This document shows, in pieces, positions 41,007-52,618 of a stretch of 64,000 bases of DNA. The position numbers and the translations under genes were made by a program. The notes under the pieces are model-generated. The model was not told the DNA's origin. It saw only the letters and a program-made list of their open reading frames with translations, and did not search any database. Positions within the stretch are counted from its first letter, which is position 1; every line of letters begins with the position of its first letter. Origin of the DNA: Hemileia vastatrix (taxonomy: Eukaryota; Basidiomycota; Pucciniomycetes; Pucciniales; Zaghouaniaceae); NCBI GenBank assembly GCA_030280995.1, contig JASXTE010000008.1, positions 2,375,001 through 2,439,000 on the forward strand. The letters run 5' to 3'.

Positions 41007-41221
41007 CATAATTGTAACTAGTGTTTTTGATTAGATTGTTTGGTTTTTAGGGTTTCGTCAAGAGGACGTAATCAAGCCGGCGCTTCAGCGGAAGAGTCGT
41101 AGGGTCTACAAAGAGTGGATTAATAGCCGTTATCAGAAGATAGTGTAGGGCTGTATTGTGAATATAGTCAGGTTTAATTACCAAGTGTGTGTTTTTGTGA
41201 TCTCTGTTTTGATTTTATATT

Positions 41222-42430
41222 TTGGGAATAGATCCTACTGCGACTACATCTAGGGGTTGTCAGGAGAGGTTTAAATTGCCCAATTCTTTGGCATCGTTGC
41301 CAAAGACAGTAACTATGATCATTAGGTATAAAGATGAAAGCTTGCGTTTTGCGGGCATTAATACCAAGAAGTTTTTACGCAGGTTTGAACAGGAAGCTGA
41401 AGTTCATGGAGTGACTGAATACAATATGGTGTGTCAAGTACTATTCTTTGTAACTAATGAATGCAAAGACGATTTAGAGGATCTAAAAGGGAATGAAGAG
41501 CGAGATTGGCCAGCTCTAAAAGAACAGATGATCAAGAGATGGCCAAAGGTTACCGAGGAAACTAGGTATACCATGAAGGACCTGGATATTTTTGTAAAAA
41601 GGGTTAAAGCTAAAGGGGGTGTTCGAGACCCTAAGGAATTTAAAAGTTTTAGGGAAGACTTCGACTGAATAGTGGAATATTTAGTTATTAATGAAGATTT
41701 TAGTGATGCTAATGCGTTTTTACCTTGGTTTTGTGAAGCGTTAGCGCCAGAAGTTGAAGACTGGGCAAAAAGGCGCTTGGATAACAAAGGAAAGCTGGTT
41801 AAAAAAAGGGACAGAAATTATAAGTACCCTGGATTAGAAGAAGTAGAAACGGCAGTGGAAGCTGAAATAAAGTTGTGTTGAGTTGAGTGTTGCGCAGCTA
41901 GGGTTGCTTTGGATAATGAGGAGATGAATGAAGATGTGTCTGGCATACAATCGCCTCCTCAGATGTTGTCTCCTAAAGTTAAAGTTTTTACTAAGGATCC
42001 AGATTCAGTTATGGCAAGGATTGATGGGTTGGAGTAAAAGATAATTGAAGCGGCAAAGGAAAAAGAGTCATTTAGGCTCAAGAGTTCTCCTCAACCTTTG
42101 CGTTTTTCTGCTATGGTGTGCTATTATTATAATAAAGAGGGGCATACTAGGATGAGGTGTAATGTGCTTCAAAGGGATAAAGAGGAAAAGGTAGTTTACA
42201 AGGACGGGACTACGCTTATGTTGGAAGATGGAACTAAGCTTGTTAAAGACAAGAATCAAGGGATGCGAGCCATGGTCATCGATAATATTAATAGAAAGTC
42301 TATGGAAGGCAGGTCAAACAAGGGCAAAGAGCCTGAAATTAAAGAGAAAGGCAAGGATGTGAAGTCAGTCAATTTTGCAGTTACTTGTGCAGTGCTGGAT
42401 CTTAAAGTAAAGAGGGAGCAGTTGCAGCGC
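41222..42430 (+). pseudogene. Gypsy3 Gag remnant
   Basis: Open pieces at 41222-41668 and 41672-41881, then further with stops at 41666, 41879 and about 42036. The capsid-like part has MIIRYKDESLRFAGIN, FLRRFEQEAEVHGV and WPALKEQMIKRWP. The zinc knuckle is CYYYNKEGHTRMRC, in which the second Cys of CX2CX4HX4C has become Tyr. No ATG opens the first piece exactly at 41222, so the start is uncertain. Confidence 0.8.
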
Positions 42431-42447
42431 CACTCACCGCAGCGCGT

Positions 42448-43537
42448 TTGGAGATGTTCACAGCAAAGCACAAGAAAATGGCCCCACCTACAGTTACTAG
42501 GCCAAGAAGGACTGGCGCTAGGTATGCGAATCCAGAGGATATGGAGGAAGTAGGGTATACTACTAGAGAAAATACACCTGCGCCTATCAAGGATGTTGAA
42601 ATGGATGGTATGGAAGCAGGAGGTTATAGTGTGGATCACCAGGTAGAAGATCAAGCGGCAATGTTGGAGGATTCAGAGGTAGTACAGCAAAGAGAGGTAC
42701 CTGCTGAAGGAGTGCCAGGAGCAAGGCACAATACTCCAAAGAACCTACCTGGAAGAGCGAAAGCTGGTGTGAAGGCGACTCAACCTAAATGGAGAATGCA
42801 GCGCCCGGTTCACTCTGATTTTCCTAAAGCTGCTGAGGATTTAGTTGCGCAATGTTTGAAAACTACAGTTTCTGTTCCATTGGGGATGCTGACAGCAGTA
42901 GCGCCGGATGTAGCAAATGGAATTGTGGATAAGTGTAGGAAGCAAAGGATTGCTAATTGCGCTGAGTTTGATGTTAAACAGCAGTCATTTCAGCCGGTCG
43001 TTGGAATACCTAGGGCGCCACATTATGCAGGACCCTTAGGGTATTTAACAATTACTGTAAATGGTAAGCAAATTAAAGCATTAGTGGATACAGGTTCACA
43101 AATCAACGTGGTGTCAGTGGATGATGCAGTAGAGTTAGGTCTTCCTGTTAAAGACGGTGAAGGCACTGTCGCAGGAATTGGTGGAGGTAGGTTACCCGTT
43201 ATAGGTGAAGCAGAGTATGTACGCACTAGAGTTGCGGGAGCAAATGAGGGATATACATTTTTATGTTCCAATGGGTGTAGTTAAACCAGTTTTAGGCACA
43301 CCATTTTTAATGGATTATTCTGCAACTACAGATTATTGTTTGAATAAGACTATTGGAATAAGGATTATGGGTGATGATGGTTTTCCAGTAACAGCGGTCT
43401 TAGTAGCGTCCAAGGATGGTGGCTGGGAAACTAAGTACTCTGGAGCTGCGCGGTTAGAGAAAGAAAGAGAATTTTATGAGGAAGTCTCAGATGACAAGAT
43501 AAGGCAACCTCCAGGAAGGCGCCAACATTTTCATTAG
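42448..43537 (+). pseudogene. Gypsy3 protease region
   Basis: 42448-43284 is open and contains VPLGMLTAVAPDVANG and the retropepsin site IKALVDTGSQINVV (DTG). A frameshift near 43260 is followed by VVKPVLGTPFLMDYSATTDY, the usual end of this protease type. Acidic, Gln/Glu-rich N-terminal linker. Organisation resembles basidiomycete gypsy elements. Confidence 0.8.
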
Positions 43538-43854
43538 GGACTTCCATTTTAGGTGTTACTATCTCCCAGGATGAGAGGAACCCCGATAGTGACCAGTCAG
43601 TCCAACAAGAAGGGATACGTAAAGCGGTACTTCATAGGTGTCTTGGGAATACTACTGTATAATGTATTATACCTAAGCTTTTTAATTTCTTTGATTATGG
43701 ATATTGTTATACTTATATTAAAAAGAAAAGACAAAAACAGGATTTAGGTGCAACCCGTAGTTATATTATAAAGGGTTTTATTTTAATTAATAAAGGAAGC
43801 GGCAAGAGCTGTTTTGCATCAAAGTATAAACCAGTAGCTGTTAAGGTTAAACCA

Positions 43855-45659
43855 GTGAATGTAGCAATGCCTGATTTGAATCCTCCTTTTCAGAGGCCAG
43901 CACTGTCTAGGAATCCTTATGATACCCCTTTAACAAAGTTTCCTCCTGAATTTGTGCCTACTTGTAAGATTACGATGGAAAGGCTTCAGATGGTTAATTT
44001 TGGACCAGAGGATTGGTTATCGCAGGAAGAAAAGAAGTTGTTGTTACATGTTATGGTTCTTAGGGAAAATGCTATTGCATTTTCAGAAGAGGAAAGAGTT
44101 TTGTTGAAACACTCTTATGGTAAACCTTATATTGTTCCAGTTATACCTCATGCGCCATTTCAGAAGAAGGCTTTTCCAATACCAGCGGCTATAAGAGAAG
44201 AGTATACGGAATTAATTAGGGGAAGGTTAAAGTCTGGCTTGTATGAACAGTCATGTCTAGTTATTCAAGTCCAGTGTTTTGCGTTGTTAAACATAATGGT
44301 AAATTAAGGGTTGTTCATGATCTTAGGGAGATTAAAAAGGTTAAAGTAAAGGATGCAGGGATGCCACCAACTCCAGAGGAGTTTGTGGATTCTTTTGCGG
44401 GACATGCATGTTATGGATTAGGTGATATTATGGGAGGATACAATGAGTGTGAATTGGACGAATCATCCAGACCCATGAAGACATTTGAAACACCACTGGG
44501 GTGCTTCAGGTTGAAAAGGTTACCGCAAGGCACAACAAATTCTGTGGCGGTATATCAAGCACAGATGATGTGGATATTGCAGGATGAAATTCCAGAACAT
44601 GTGGGAATTTTCATTGATGATGGCGGTATAAAAGGACCAGCCAGTGATTATGATGGGGAAGTGTTAGAAGAGAATTCGTATATTAGAAAGTTTGTTTGGG
44701 AATATGTGATTACTTTGGAAAGAGTGCTATTTAGGATAGAGGAGGCAGGATTAACGATTTCTGGGTCCAAATTTAATTTTTGTGTTCCAGTGCTAGATAT
44801 AGTGGGACATGTGGTATGCAAGGAAGGGAGAATCGTTGCTTAAAAACAGAGGAATAAGGTGCTTACGTGGCCAAGACCAAGAAATACTAAGGAAGTTAGA
44901 GGGTTTTTAGGCATCTGTACATATGTAAGAATGTTTATTTGAGATTTCGCTTTGTTGTCTTCACCTATACGGCGCTTAACAAGAAAAGATGTTGTATGGG
45001 ATTGAACAGAGGAATGAAAGGAGTCATTTGAGTTATTGAAAAGGATTGTAGGGAAAGATATTCTTTTGAAGAAATTGGAGTATGGAACAGGCGCTGGGAA
45101 AATTACTCTAGTGGTAGATTCTAGTGTGTCCGCGGTGGGTGCAGTTTTGACGCAGGAGGATGAGGAAGGTAATGATAGAACTGTCCTTTATGAGTCTAAG
45201 ACTATTACCAAAGTGGAGTCAAGGTACTCTCAGTCCAAGCTGGAGTTATGTGGAGTAGCCAAAATTCTTAAGAAGCTACAATGGATGCTTTGGGGGCAGC
45301 ATTTTGAGCTGCAGGTTGATGCGCTATCGTTGGTACAAATGATTAGTAGCCCAAGTTTACCAGATTCCCCCATGACAAGGTGGGTAGGGCAGATTAATTT
45401 GTTTTCTTTTGATTTAGTCCATAAACCGGGAAAATCATTCAATATGCCGGATTCATTGTCAAGAAGACCGTTGTGTGAAGAAGACTTGGAAGCGGAAGAA
45501 TTTGAAGAAGATAAGAAATGGGTAAATGGGATAGATTATTGTTATGAAAGATTTAACAGTAACGTCTGCAATGACAATAAACTAGAAGACAGTAACGTCT
45601 GCAATGACAATAGACTAGCAGGCAGTATTGTCCGTGATGACAATAAACTAGTAACGTAG
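43855..45659 (+). pseudogene. Gypsy3 reverse transcriptase and RNase H, broken
   Basis: RT pieces at 43855-44307 and 44253-44843 overlap in different frames (frameshift near 44270). Motifs: SSPVFCVVKHNGKLRVVHDL, FRLKRLPQGTTNS and IFIDDGGIKGP (FIDD catalytic motif). Stops occur at 44840, near 44940 and twice near 45010. RNase H at 45036-45659 has LVVDSSVSAVGAVLTQEDEE and ends with a VCNDNKLEDSN-type peptide repeat. Confidence 0.85.
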
Positions 45660-45705
45660 AATGTCCGTAAAGACATAAAACTAGATATTGACAATGCAAA
45701 GGATG
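45546..45705 (+). repeat. Short tandem repeat after RNase H
   Basis: About four degenerate units of roughly 36-48 bp based on AACGTCTGCAATGACAATAA and AAACTAG, giving NVCNDNKL peptide repeats before the frame ends at 45657-45659. Confidence 0.7.
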
Positions 45706-46022
45706 TTTGTAACAAAGGTAGTCTGCAACTGGATTTAGGGGAGGCTGAAGCTAACGTAGCTACAAGGAGTGCACAAGGCGAGGTAGTGGAAGAGTCAGAT
45801 GATGAAGATGATTCAAGGGGAAGTCAAGACAGTAGTACTCATCTCAAAGAAGGGGAGTATTCTGAAGACGACGCATCTATTGATGAGGGAGTAGAGTTGT
45901 TAAGGTTATATTTGGAAGGTAATAGTTGACCAAATTTTTGTGATAAAAAGGTTTGGCGCAATATTGAGAAGCGCGCCAAAGGTTATTTTATTAAAAATGG
46001 GAAGTTATGGAAGAATAGAACT

Positions 46023-47081
46023 TTGTCTCCTCAGTTAGTTGTTCAAACTAGGGAAGGGAAGGAGAAGATACTCAGGGAGTTACATGAGAATTTAGGACAT
46101 AGAGGTCAAGATGAGATGTATCACAGAGTTAGGGAAAGATTCTGGTGGCCCAATATGAAAAATGTAGAAAGAGATTGGGTTAAATCTTGTCCTGAATGTC
46201 AGCGCAGGAGTTACAGAAAGCCAAAAGAGAAAGGTAGAGCGACGGGCGAAGATACTGTTTTTGGTAGGGTCAATTTAGATGCAGTTCATATAAAAGAAGG
46301 ACGCTTTAAATACTTGGTAGTAGCCAGGGATGATCTATCAGGATGGGTTGAAGCAGCGCCGTTGGTAAATCTCAAGGCAAGTAATGTAGCTGAATTTTTG
46401 AAGAAAGAATGGATTTACAGGTATGGGGTAATGAGAATGGTAACCGTAGATGGTGGCGCTGAATTTTCTGGAGAATTCCAAGAAGTAGTAAAAGGTATTG
46501 GCGCAAAGTTACGAGTTGCAACACCATATTACCCTGAAGCAGAGGGAATGGTAGAAAGAGGGAATCAAGTTATAAAGGATGCGCTAGTTAAATTATGTGG
46601 AAATAATGGGACAAAGTGGAAGAACTACTTGTCATTAGTTTTGTTTGCGGACAGGATTTTAGTTAAAAGAACAACAGGGTTTTCACCATATGAACTGATG
46701 TTTGGTCAAAGGGCGGTATTACCTATTGATCTGGAGGCTGGATCTTTTATAGGATGTGACTGGGATCAAGTGTGCTCAACTGAAGATTTAATTATAGCGA
46801 GGGTAGCACAGCTTAAAAGGAAAGAAAAGTTTGTGGAGAAGGCGTATGAAAGAATGATGCAGATCCGGGACAAGTCAGTTAAATATTGGGATGAGCGCTT
46901 AGCGCATAGGTTAAGAAAGCCATTGAACCCGGGAGATTTGGTTTTGGTTTATAATAGAAGTTTAGAAAGCCAATGGGGAAAGATGTTTTCTGACAGATGG
47001 AATGTTCCATATAGGATAAGAAAGCAGATAACTGGAGGGTCTTATTTACTGGAGGAATTGGATGGTACTGAGTGGAAGTGA
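46023..47081 (+). CDS. Gypsy3 integrase
   Basis: 352 codons, uninterrupted. The zinc finger HENLGH..CPECQRR (residues about 22-60) is followed by the catalytic core: NLDAVHI (Asp), VTVDGGAEFSG (Asp) and EGMVERGNQVIK (Glu). A C-terminal domain with NPGDLVLVYNRSLESQWG follows. No chromodomain. The frame ends at TGA 47079-47081, while homologous-looking codons (RVAADKIKRFYPRG) continue. It inserts element DNA into the chromosome. Its frame was probably once part of a larger pol. Confidence 0.88.
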   Translation: MSPQLVVQTREGKEKILRELHENLGHRGQDEMYHRVRERFWWPNMKNVERDWVKSCPECQRRSYRKPKEKGRATGEDTVFGRVNLDAVHIKEGRFKYLVVARDDLSGWVEAAPLVNLKASNVAEFLKKEWIYRYGVMRMVTVDGGAEFSGEFQEVVKGIGAKLRVATPYYPEAEGMVERGNQVIKDALVKLCGNNGTKWKNYLSLVLFADRILVKRTTGFSPYELMFGQRAVLPIDLEAGSFIGCDWDQVCSTEDLIIARVAQLKRKEKFVEKAYERMMQIRDKSVKYWDERLAHRLRKPLNPGDLVLVYNRSLESQWGKMFSDRWNVPYRIRKQITGGSYLLEELDGTEWK

Positions 47082-47833
47082 CGTGTGGCTGCAGATAAGA
47101 TCAAAAGATTCTACCCAAGGGGTGTTCCAGTAATACAAGATAACCTCCGGAATGAGGAAAAACTACCAGAATAACACCTCCGGGAAGAGGTTAAACTATC
47201 AATGATTTTTTATGTTTTTTATGTTACCTCCGGGAAGAGGTTAAACTAACAAGTTATGTTGAGTTTTTTTTTCTAAGAGGACTCACAGGAGGCTTTGACA
47301 CAGTTGTGATGGATAGAGGGTGCTAACTGGAAGTTAGGTGGACTATGGCTGAACAGGAAACTGGCATAAGCGCTTAGATGAGGGCGTAGAGGAAAATGAA
47401 ATCTTATATATATTTTTTCATTGTTAGAGGGGACATGACCAAATAGGTAATTGGATTAAAGGAGATGTGTTCCATGTAAACGCAAAAGACGCTGGGAATT
47501 TAGCTAATAGGTTAACTAACCAGGAGTGGAATAGTGATTTATAGATGGGGCGCTCTACATCTCAATTCTTATTTTACATGGTATATTGCTGTATTGCAGT
47601 AAAGGCGGTAAAGTTTTATGATATAAAAGTTTGTTTATGATTTTTTTTAGGGTTTACAGTTTTCTAAAGAAAGTAGAGGGAGCAAAGTTAGGCGCTCTAT
47701 AGTATGGAAGACAGGTGTAATAAAATAGCGCCATTTCTAAAAAGATTATTTGAAGGCATAGCATGAAAAATATATGAAGACTATGTACAGGGAGAATGGA
47801 CAGAGGGGGCTCATAAGGAGAAGCGCTAGTGGG
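47082..47833 (+). other. Gypsy3 post-integrase region with hairpin repeats
   Basis: 47140-47255 contains three related units (ACCTCCGGGAAGAGGTTAAACTA); AACCTC/GAGGTT pairs form short hairpins. The rest has no gene. Confidence 0.6.
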
Positions 47834-48630
47834 CTATTTGGTATCAGGGTGAGAGCTAATAGGATATCCTTTCCAGTATTCAGGCATGACAAAGCGACAG
47901 GGATTGGCGGGGAATCCAAGAATAGTTGATGAGCTGATTTTGTACATTAGTTGACCTATCATTTCTATATGGGTATAGCGAGCTTCAAGTTCAGCGTCAG
48001 AAAAAGCTTGTGCGTTAGAATAGGATAGAGACATAGCATCATATATAAGACGAAGTCTGGAAAACATTCACATGGAATGGACAAAGGGTAAAGGAATAGG
48101 AACCCATACCAGGGAGATGGATTCATTGAAGCCTGAAAAGGAGTCAGTGGGCAAGGAGAGCGTAAGTATCATAAAGGATACTTACTTGCTAATACGTTTT
48201 GTGGGCGCGCTGATGGCAAAGTAATGGTAACTGCATCAGGAGCAGCTGCAGTAGAGCCTGAGCGCATAGAAGCATTAGAGCTTGGAGTAGAAGAAGGTGT
48301 AGCTCTAGGCTGAATAGATATTTTGCGCCTGGGAAAACTAGGAAGTGATGGTGATTTGTAAGGAACATTATTATTAGTCGAGATAGTGGGTCTAGTGGTT
48401 GTAACTATGGGAGCGCTACTAGTAGAGCTAGGTGGAAAGCGAATATAACCAGTAGGCTGAGGAGTATTCTGGTTAAAAGAGATATTGCAAGTTTTGTGGT
48501 ATCTGAAGCAATTGTCACAGGCAGGACTAAAGGAGGCATACCCCTGAGGTTTAGAAAATGTACAATGAAAGTTGCAGCATTTACAAAACAAGCACACTTG
48601 ATCTTTGGGAACCATACAATATTGAGTCAT
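47834..48630 (-). CDS. Antisense Cys-cluster protein 2 within Gypsy3
   Basis: ATG 48630 opens 148 codons with C13-X2-C16-X6-C23 and C38-X2-C41-X6-C48 (VCLFCKCCNFHC; ACDNCFRYHKTC), then a Ser/Thr/Pro-rich region. A GTAAGT donor at 48185-48180 and a TTTTCAG acceptor at 48135-48133 fit an intron; reading on gives a stop at 48068-48070. A third piece (47834-48055) follows another TTCCAG acceptor but in a phase I cannot join, so the 3' structure is unresolved. The cysteine spacing resembles fungal Zn(II)2Cys6 clusters with a longer loop. It shares this plan with the gene at 49155-50196. Opposite strand to gag-pol; nuclear DNA-binding role would be inference. Confidence 0.5.
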
Positions 48631-49154
48631 AATATTTGGATGAAAGAGATCTAGGTTATGAGAAAGGCTATTTATAAGATAACAATGGCATCATAGAGGA
48701 GTCATCAGTTGCGCCATGTCTGATTTGAGCGCTGGATGTTTTCTAAGAAGATAGTGAAAAATTTTCATCATAATGAATTACCCAAGGAAAGGCAAATCTG
48801 TTGCGGTCAAGGAAAAGTCATATATTGTGAAGATCTGAAGATTACAAGAGAGCGCATGCATACACGATGCAGGGGAAGTACTTGCTGCTATAGAAAGTAG
48901 CAACAATCTCAAGTTGTTATTTTTTTGTTGTTTCATCATTCATAAGCACTTAGTAGAAGGGTGCGCTGCTTAGAAAAAGGATGATATTTTTTTTTATTTT
49001 TTTTATTTTTTTTATTTTTTTTGAAGGCAACTCATCTCGCAGTTGTAGAATTCTCACAGGAAAATTAAGGGAAAATAATAAAAAATAATAATAATATTAC
49101 AGTTTTTTTACAAGGTAATACACAATTTACAGGGAATATATACAAGGAAGATTT
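48631..49154. other. Gap between the two antisense genes of Gypsy3
   Basis: No frame of interest. A T-rich tract with TTTTTTTTATTTT units lies at 48987-49022. Probably the promoter of one antisense gene and the 3' end of the other. Confidence 0.5.
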
Positions 49155-50196
49155 TCAGTATTCTGTGTCATCAAAGATTGGAACGCAGAAAGCCCAGTTG
49201 TTAACAGCCTCTTGCATGCTTTGTTGCAAGGTGGTTATTAGCTGTTTTTGTTTATCATACTCTGCGTGAGTATAAACCGGGACTGCCTCGAGGAATTCTT
49301 CGATGGCAGTTAACATGTTGTTCATATGATGCATGGTCGCATCGTATGGAGCGCAGGAAATTTGCTCTGAAAATTCCCAGTTTTGAGCCATGGCAGGCCC
49401 TTCATCATCGACGTCCAGAAAAGTTTCGATGGGCCGTTCGTCCGGGATGATGGTCTCAAAGACTGGTGGCATAGTTTTCCAGTCAGGGGTGGGTATTTGA
49501 GGAGTACACTCTGGAATAGGCTCGGTATCCCAGACGGGATCTTCTTCCAAGGCTGGAAGGAATAGAGGAACGTTAGGAGGCGGAGGTGTTTCAGCGTAAG
49601 GTGTGCCTGGCGCATTCTAAAAGAGGAAAAAAAGAGAGAATGTTAGCATTAGAAAAGGAAGAAGTAGGAAAAAGAAGACTTACTGTACTCTCCTCTGAAA
49701 AGAGAGATCTTGGGATAAAAGCAACGCTACTGGGTGTAGATTCGCGGCAACCAACCTTGGCTTGTTTTTTTCCAGGTGGGGTAACAGGAGCAGGCACTGG
49801 GCGCTTGATGGTCATTTGACTCATCATATTAGTAGTTGAAGTGTTAGGGTCCAGGCGTGCAACAGTGGGCGGCCCATTGTAACTACACTTCTTTTTGTGT
49901 TTCTTGCAGTAATTGCATGACTGAAAAAAAAGGGGAAAGAAATGAAAGGTTAGTAACAACAAGGAAGGAAAGTGAAGATAACTTACAGTGAAGAAATTAT
50001 TGCCACGGCAGGCTTTTGATAAATGACAAGGAGTTATGCCATTTTTGATGCAGCGGGTGCATCTTGTCCCACCCATCAGTGTAGTTATGGGCGTTGTTGG
50101 TGGAGCAGCAGGGGGCTGAGTGCGCACAAACTGTTGAATTGCGTCCACCACGTTGGCAGTATTTTCAGTGTTAGGATTAGTTCTTCTGGTATTCAT
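49155..50196 (-). CDS. Antisense Cys-cluster protein 1 within Gypsy3 (three exons, intact)
   Basis: Exons 50196-49987, 49920-49684 and 49616-49155. Introns of 66 and 67 bp (GTAAGT..TTTTTCAG; GTAAGT..CTTTTAG) restore one frame of 909 nt, 302 residues, without a stop. Cys46-X2-Cys49-X7-Cys57-X5-Cys63 and, across the first splice, Cys72-X2-Cys75-X6-Cys82 (CTRCIKNGITPC; CNYCKKHKKKC). This resembles a Gal4-type Zn(II)2Cys6 cluster with a long loop and a basic tail. The remainder is Pro-rich, then acidic (MPPVFETIIPDERP..), with a helical C-terminus. The gene runs against gag-pol, between integrase and 3' LTR, and starts about 135 bp from the 3' LTR. It is intact while gag and RT are broken. A DNA-binding regulator is the natural guess; not proven. 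Confidence 0.6.
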
Positions 50197-50331
50197 TGAA
50201 AGATATGAAGGATGACAGATAAGAGAAGGAGAGGAAAGATAAGAGAAGAAGATAGAAGATGGAGGAAGGAAACGCTGCGAGAGACGCAGGTATTTATGGG
50301 CTCCTGGGGACAGTCGCGAGTAGAGGGAGGA

Positions 50332-51549
50332 TGTGGTACGCGCCTTGCAGGTAGCATAATTTTAGACCAATCAGCGCGTGTAGTCCAGGAAGATCAAAGG
50401 AAGTTAGTGCAGTAGGTAGTGCTAAAATATAATATGTATTTGTGTGTTTCAAAGAACAAACAAAATGGAAGCTCAGAAAAGGATTAAGACTCTGTGCGCT
50501 CAGGTTTTGCAGAAAGATGTGCCGCACAATGGGGAATTGTGTGTTATTAAATTAGGACTTTAAAGCACTAAAAATTATGGATTTGGACTTTCCAATAATT
50601 ATGTGTTACACATTAAGGAAAGAGTTATGGCTTAAGGATGACTCAAGTGCATAGTATACTGTACCGCAGCTAGTTGGGTAACTTACTGAAACAGGTAATA
50701 AGGGAGGCTAACTAGTTAAGTGAATTGTCAGAACTATGAACTTAATATTAAAGAAAGGAGAGTGGGGACTCAATCACAAAACTACCCAAGAGTCAAGGCA
50801 ACTAGGATCTGCATTAGAATGGGTCAAACCTGAAAGTAGCGCTGAAACATAACAAAGGTATAGTCAAAAGCAAATATGTGGAGTATGAGTGAAACAAGTT
50901 AATACTAGTTTTAGTAATCATAGGATATGTTTTAGGTGCTGTAGTTTCTACAAGCAGTGTACGTAGTTTACTAATAGATTATTTATTGTTTTACTAATGT
51001 GGAGCTAGAGCCAGCGCTGGAGATCCACTAGGGAACTGTGTCTTGAGTACTGGAAAAATGTAAAAAGGAGGACTATTTGATAAAGATAGGGATTCTTGTA
51101 GTAGTAAGTAGAATATATAGAGAGATATAGAATAGTGAATTAGAGATATTTCTGAGTCTTTTATCATTTGTGCGTCTGTGTGTGTATTTCATATAGCATA
51201 AGTGAAAGAGCGCAACATAGAGGGAATATATAGATTTAGTAGGATTGACTATTATTAGAGTTATTTTATTGCTATAATAAGGCATATTCAAAGAGAGTGC
51301 TTCAAGAGGTAGTATCTGTGGATATTAGCGCTTATTAAGAATAGAAATATCCAGATAGTAATACTTGTTTTTCCTGATCTCTAAAACTCATCTCTCATCT
51401 TATAAAACTTTCTAATCAAATATTAGTGTTACACATTATTGCGCTGTCTTTAAAAATAAGAGTGGCAGGCACTTCTTTTTAGAAATTGAAGAGGAGAACC
51501 AACCCATCTTGCATTGTGTCTACTGCTTAGTACTTTAGAACAGTCTACA
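50332..51549 (+). repeat. Gypsy3 3' LTR
   Basis: 1218 bp, same length as 39770-40987. Preceded by the polypurine tract AGTAGAGGGAGGA. Confidence 0.92.
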
Positions 51550-52135
51550 ATGGGAATCAAACCGTGCTCCAAAACTTAGGCTTATATACTAACTGATAGT
51601 TATATATTTCGTGGTAATTATTTATTACTATTCCTGGGTCACTTTTCACTCTTCATACTCTACATATTTCCTTTTACTCAGCACTCTGTAAGTGGCATTA
51701 ATTTTCTCATTTTACAGGGGGAGGTGTCTGGTAAATTGAAGTTTATTTTTATTTTATTTTTTTTCCTAGTTGAAAAAGATAGAGAAATTGTGTTCTTAGT
51801 CCTAGAAGTAATAAATTTTTATTTTTTTGATTAATTGTAATTTTCAGTTGACTTTGTCCTGAAAATAAAATTTTAATAAATAATAAAAAAGAAACTATAT
51901 TAAATTATTTCAGTTGACATTGAGTCCTGGTAATATAATATCTTTCAGTTGATTTAAATCCTGATAATTATCATAAATAAATTTGTTTTTAAAACAATGA
52001 CTGACCAAGGTTTTTCTGCTGCACGTGAAGATTAACTGGATCTGATTGATTATGATGAGGCTACTTCTGTGAGTTCTTCTTTAACTACAAAACTAGCTCA
52101 AATTAATAAATCATTGAACCAATCAGGATGTGGAA
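51550..52135 (+). other. Gypsy2 leader, second part
   Basis: Resumes after Gypsy3. An ATG at 51998 begins a frame homologous to the start of the Gypsy1 long frame but hits TAA at 52033-52035. Confidence 0.65.
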
Positions 52136-52618
52136 ATGGAGGAAGTGGAGATTCTGGTAGAGACAAATGCCCAGGAACAAAAACCTTATATAAACCCCCC
52201 AGAAGAGCTTTCCAAAGGCTTCAAGATAAAACTGATGCCCTTTAAGCAGCAGGTAAGAAATCTCTCTACTCACATCAAGGAGTTGAGGACAGAAAACCTC
52301 AAGCTGAGGTCAAGAATAGACTGTCTAGAAGACAAGGTAAGAAACATAGAGTCTTTACTTCAAGAGAAGAAGAAACCTCCTCCTCCAAAAGCCCTTCCAC
52401 AACTGGCCCCCCAGCAACAAGAAAATGTGGAAGTCTCAAAGTGGAAGTGGGATTGGCTGAACACCCAGTGGGATTATCTGTCCCAAAAGCAAAAGCACCA
52501 AGTACCTCAGACAGGTCCTTCAAGAACAAATCAGTTCAATCCAACACCTCCTCATCCCTGTCAAGGAGGAAGAAGGAGAAAGAACAACCACATCCAAGTC
52601 TTTCCCAAGCCATGGTAA
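52136..52618 (+). CDS. Overlapping accessory frame in Gypsy2
   Basis: 160 codons from ATG 52136, homologous to the Gypsy1 frame at 35631-36164: GFKIKLMPFKQQVRNLSTHI, probable coiled coil, Lys/Pro-rich middle, VSKWKWDWL, TGPSRTNQF, end FPKPW. The stop TAA (52616-52618) overlaps ATG 52612-52614 of the next frame (CCATGGTAA), exactly as in Gypsy1. It has stayed open although gag-pol next to it has at least four stops and the gag frame over the same DNA has two. Confidence 0.6.
   Translation: MEEVEILVETNAQEQKPYINPPEELSKGFKIKLMPFKQQVRNLSTHIKELRTENLKLRSRIDCLEDKVRNIESLLQEKKKPPPPKALPQLAPQQQENVEVSKWKWDWLNTQWDYLSQKQKHQVPQTGPSRTNQFNPTPPHPCQGGRRRKNNHIQVFPKPW

Larger units (their letters stand above)
39770..51549 (+). 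mobile_element. Ty3/gypsy retrotransposon Gypsy3 with antisense cargo (11.8 kb)
   Basis: LTRs 39770-40987 and 50332-51549, each 1218 bp, TGTGGTAC..GTCTACA. Target duplication ATGG (39766-39769; 51550-51553). The primer-binding site TGGTGTCCCAACAGTGG begins at 40990 and the polypurine tract AGTAGAGGGAGGA lies at 50319-50331. Order on the plus strand: gag, protease, RT, RNase H, integrase. Between the integrase and the 3' LTR (47082-50331) is 3.2 kb with two minus-strand genes. The gag and RT regions contain stops and frameshifts; the integrase is open. It inserted into the leader of Gypsy2 and so is younger than Gypsy2. Confidence 0.93.
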
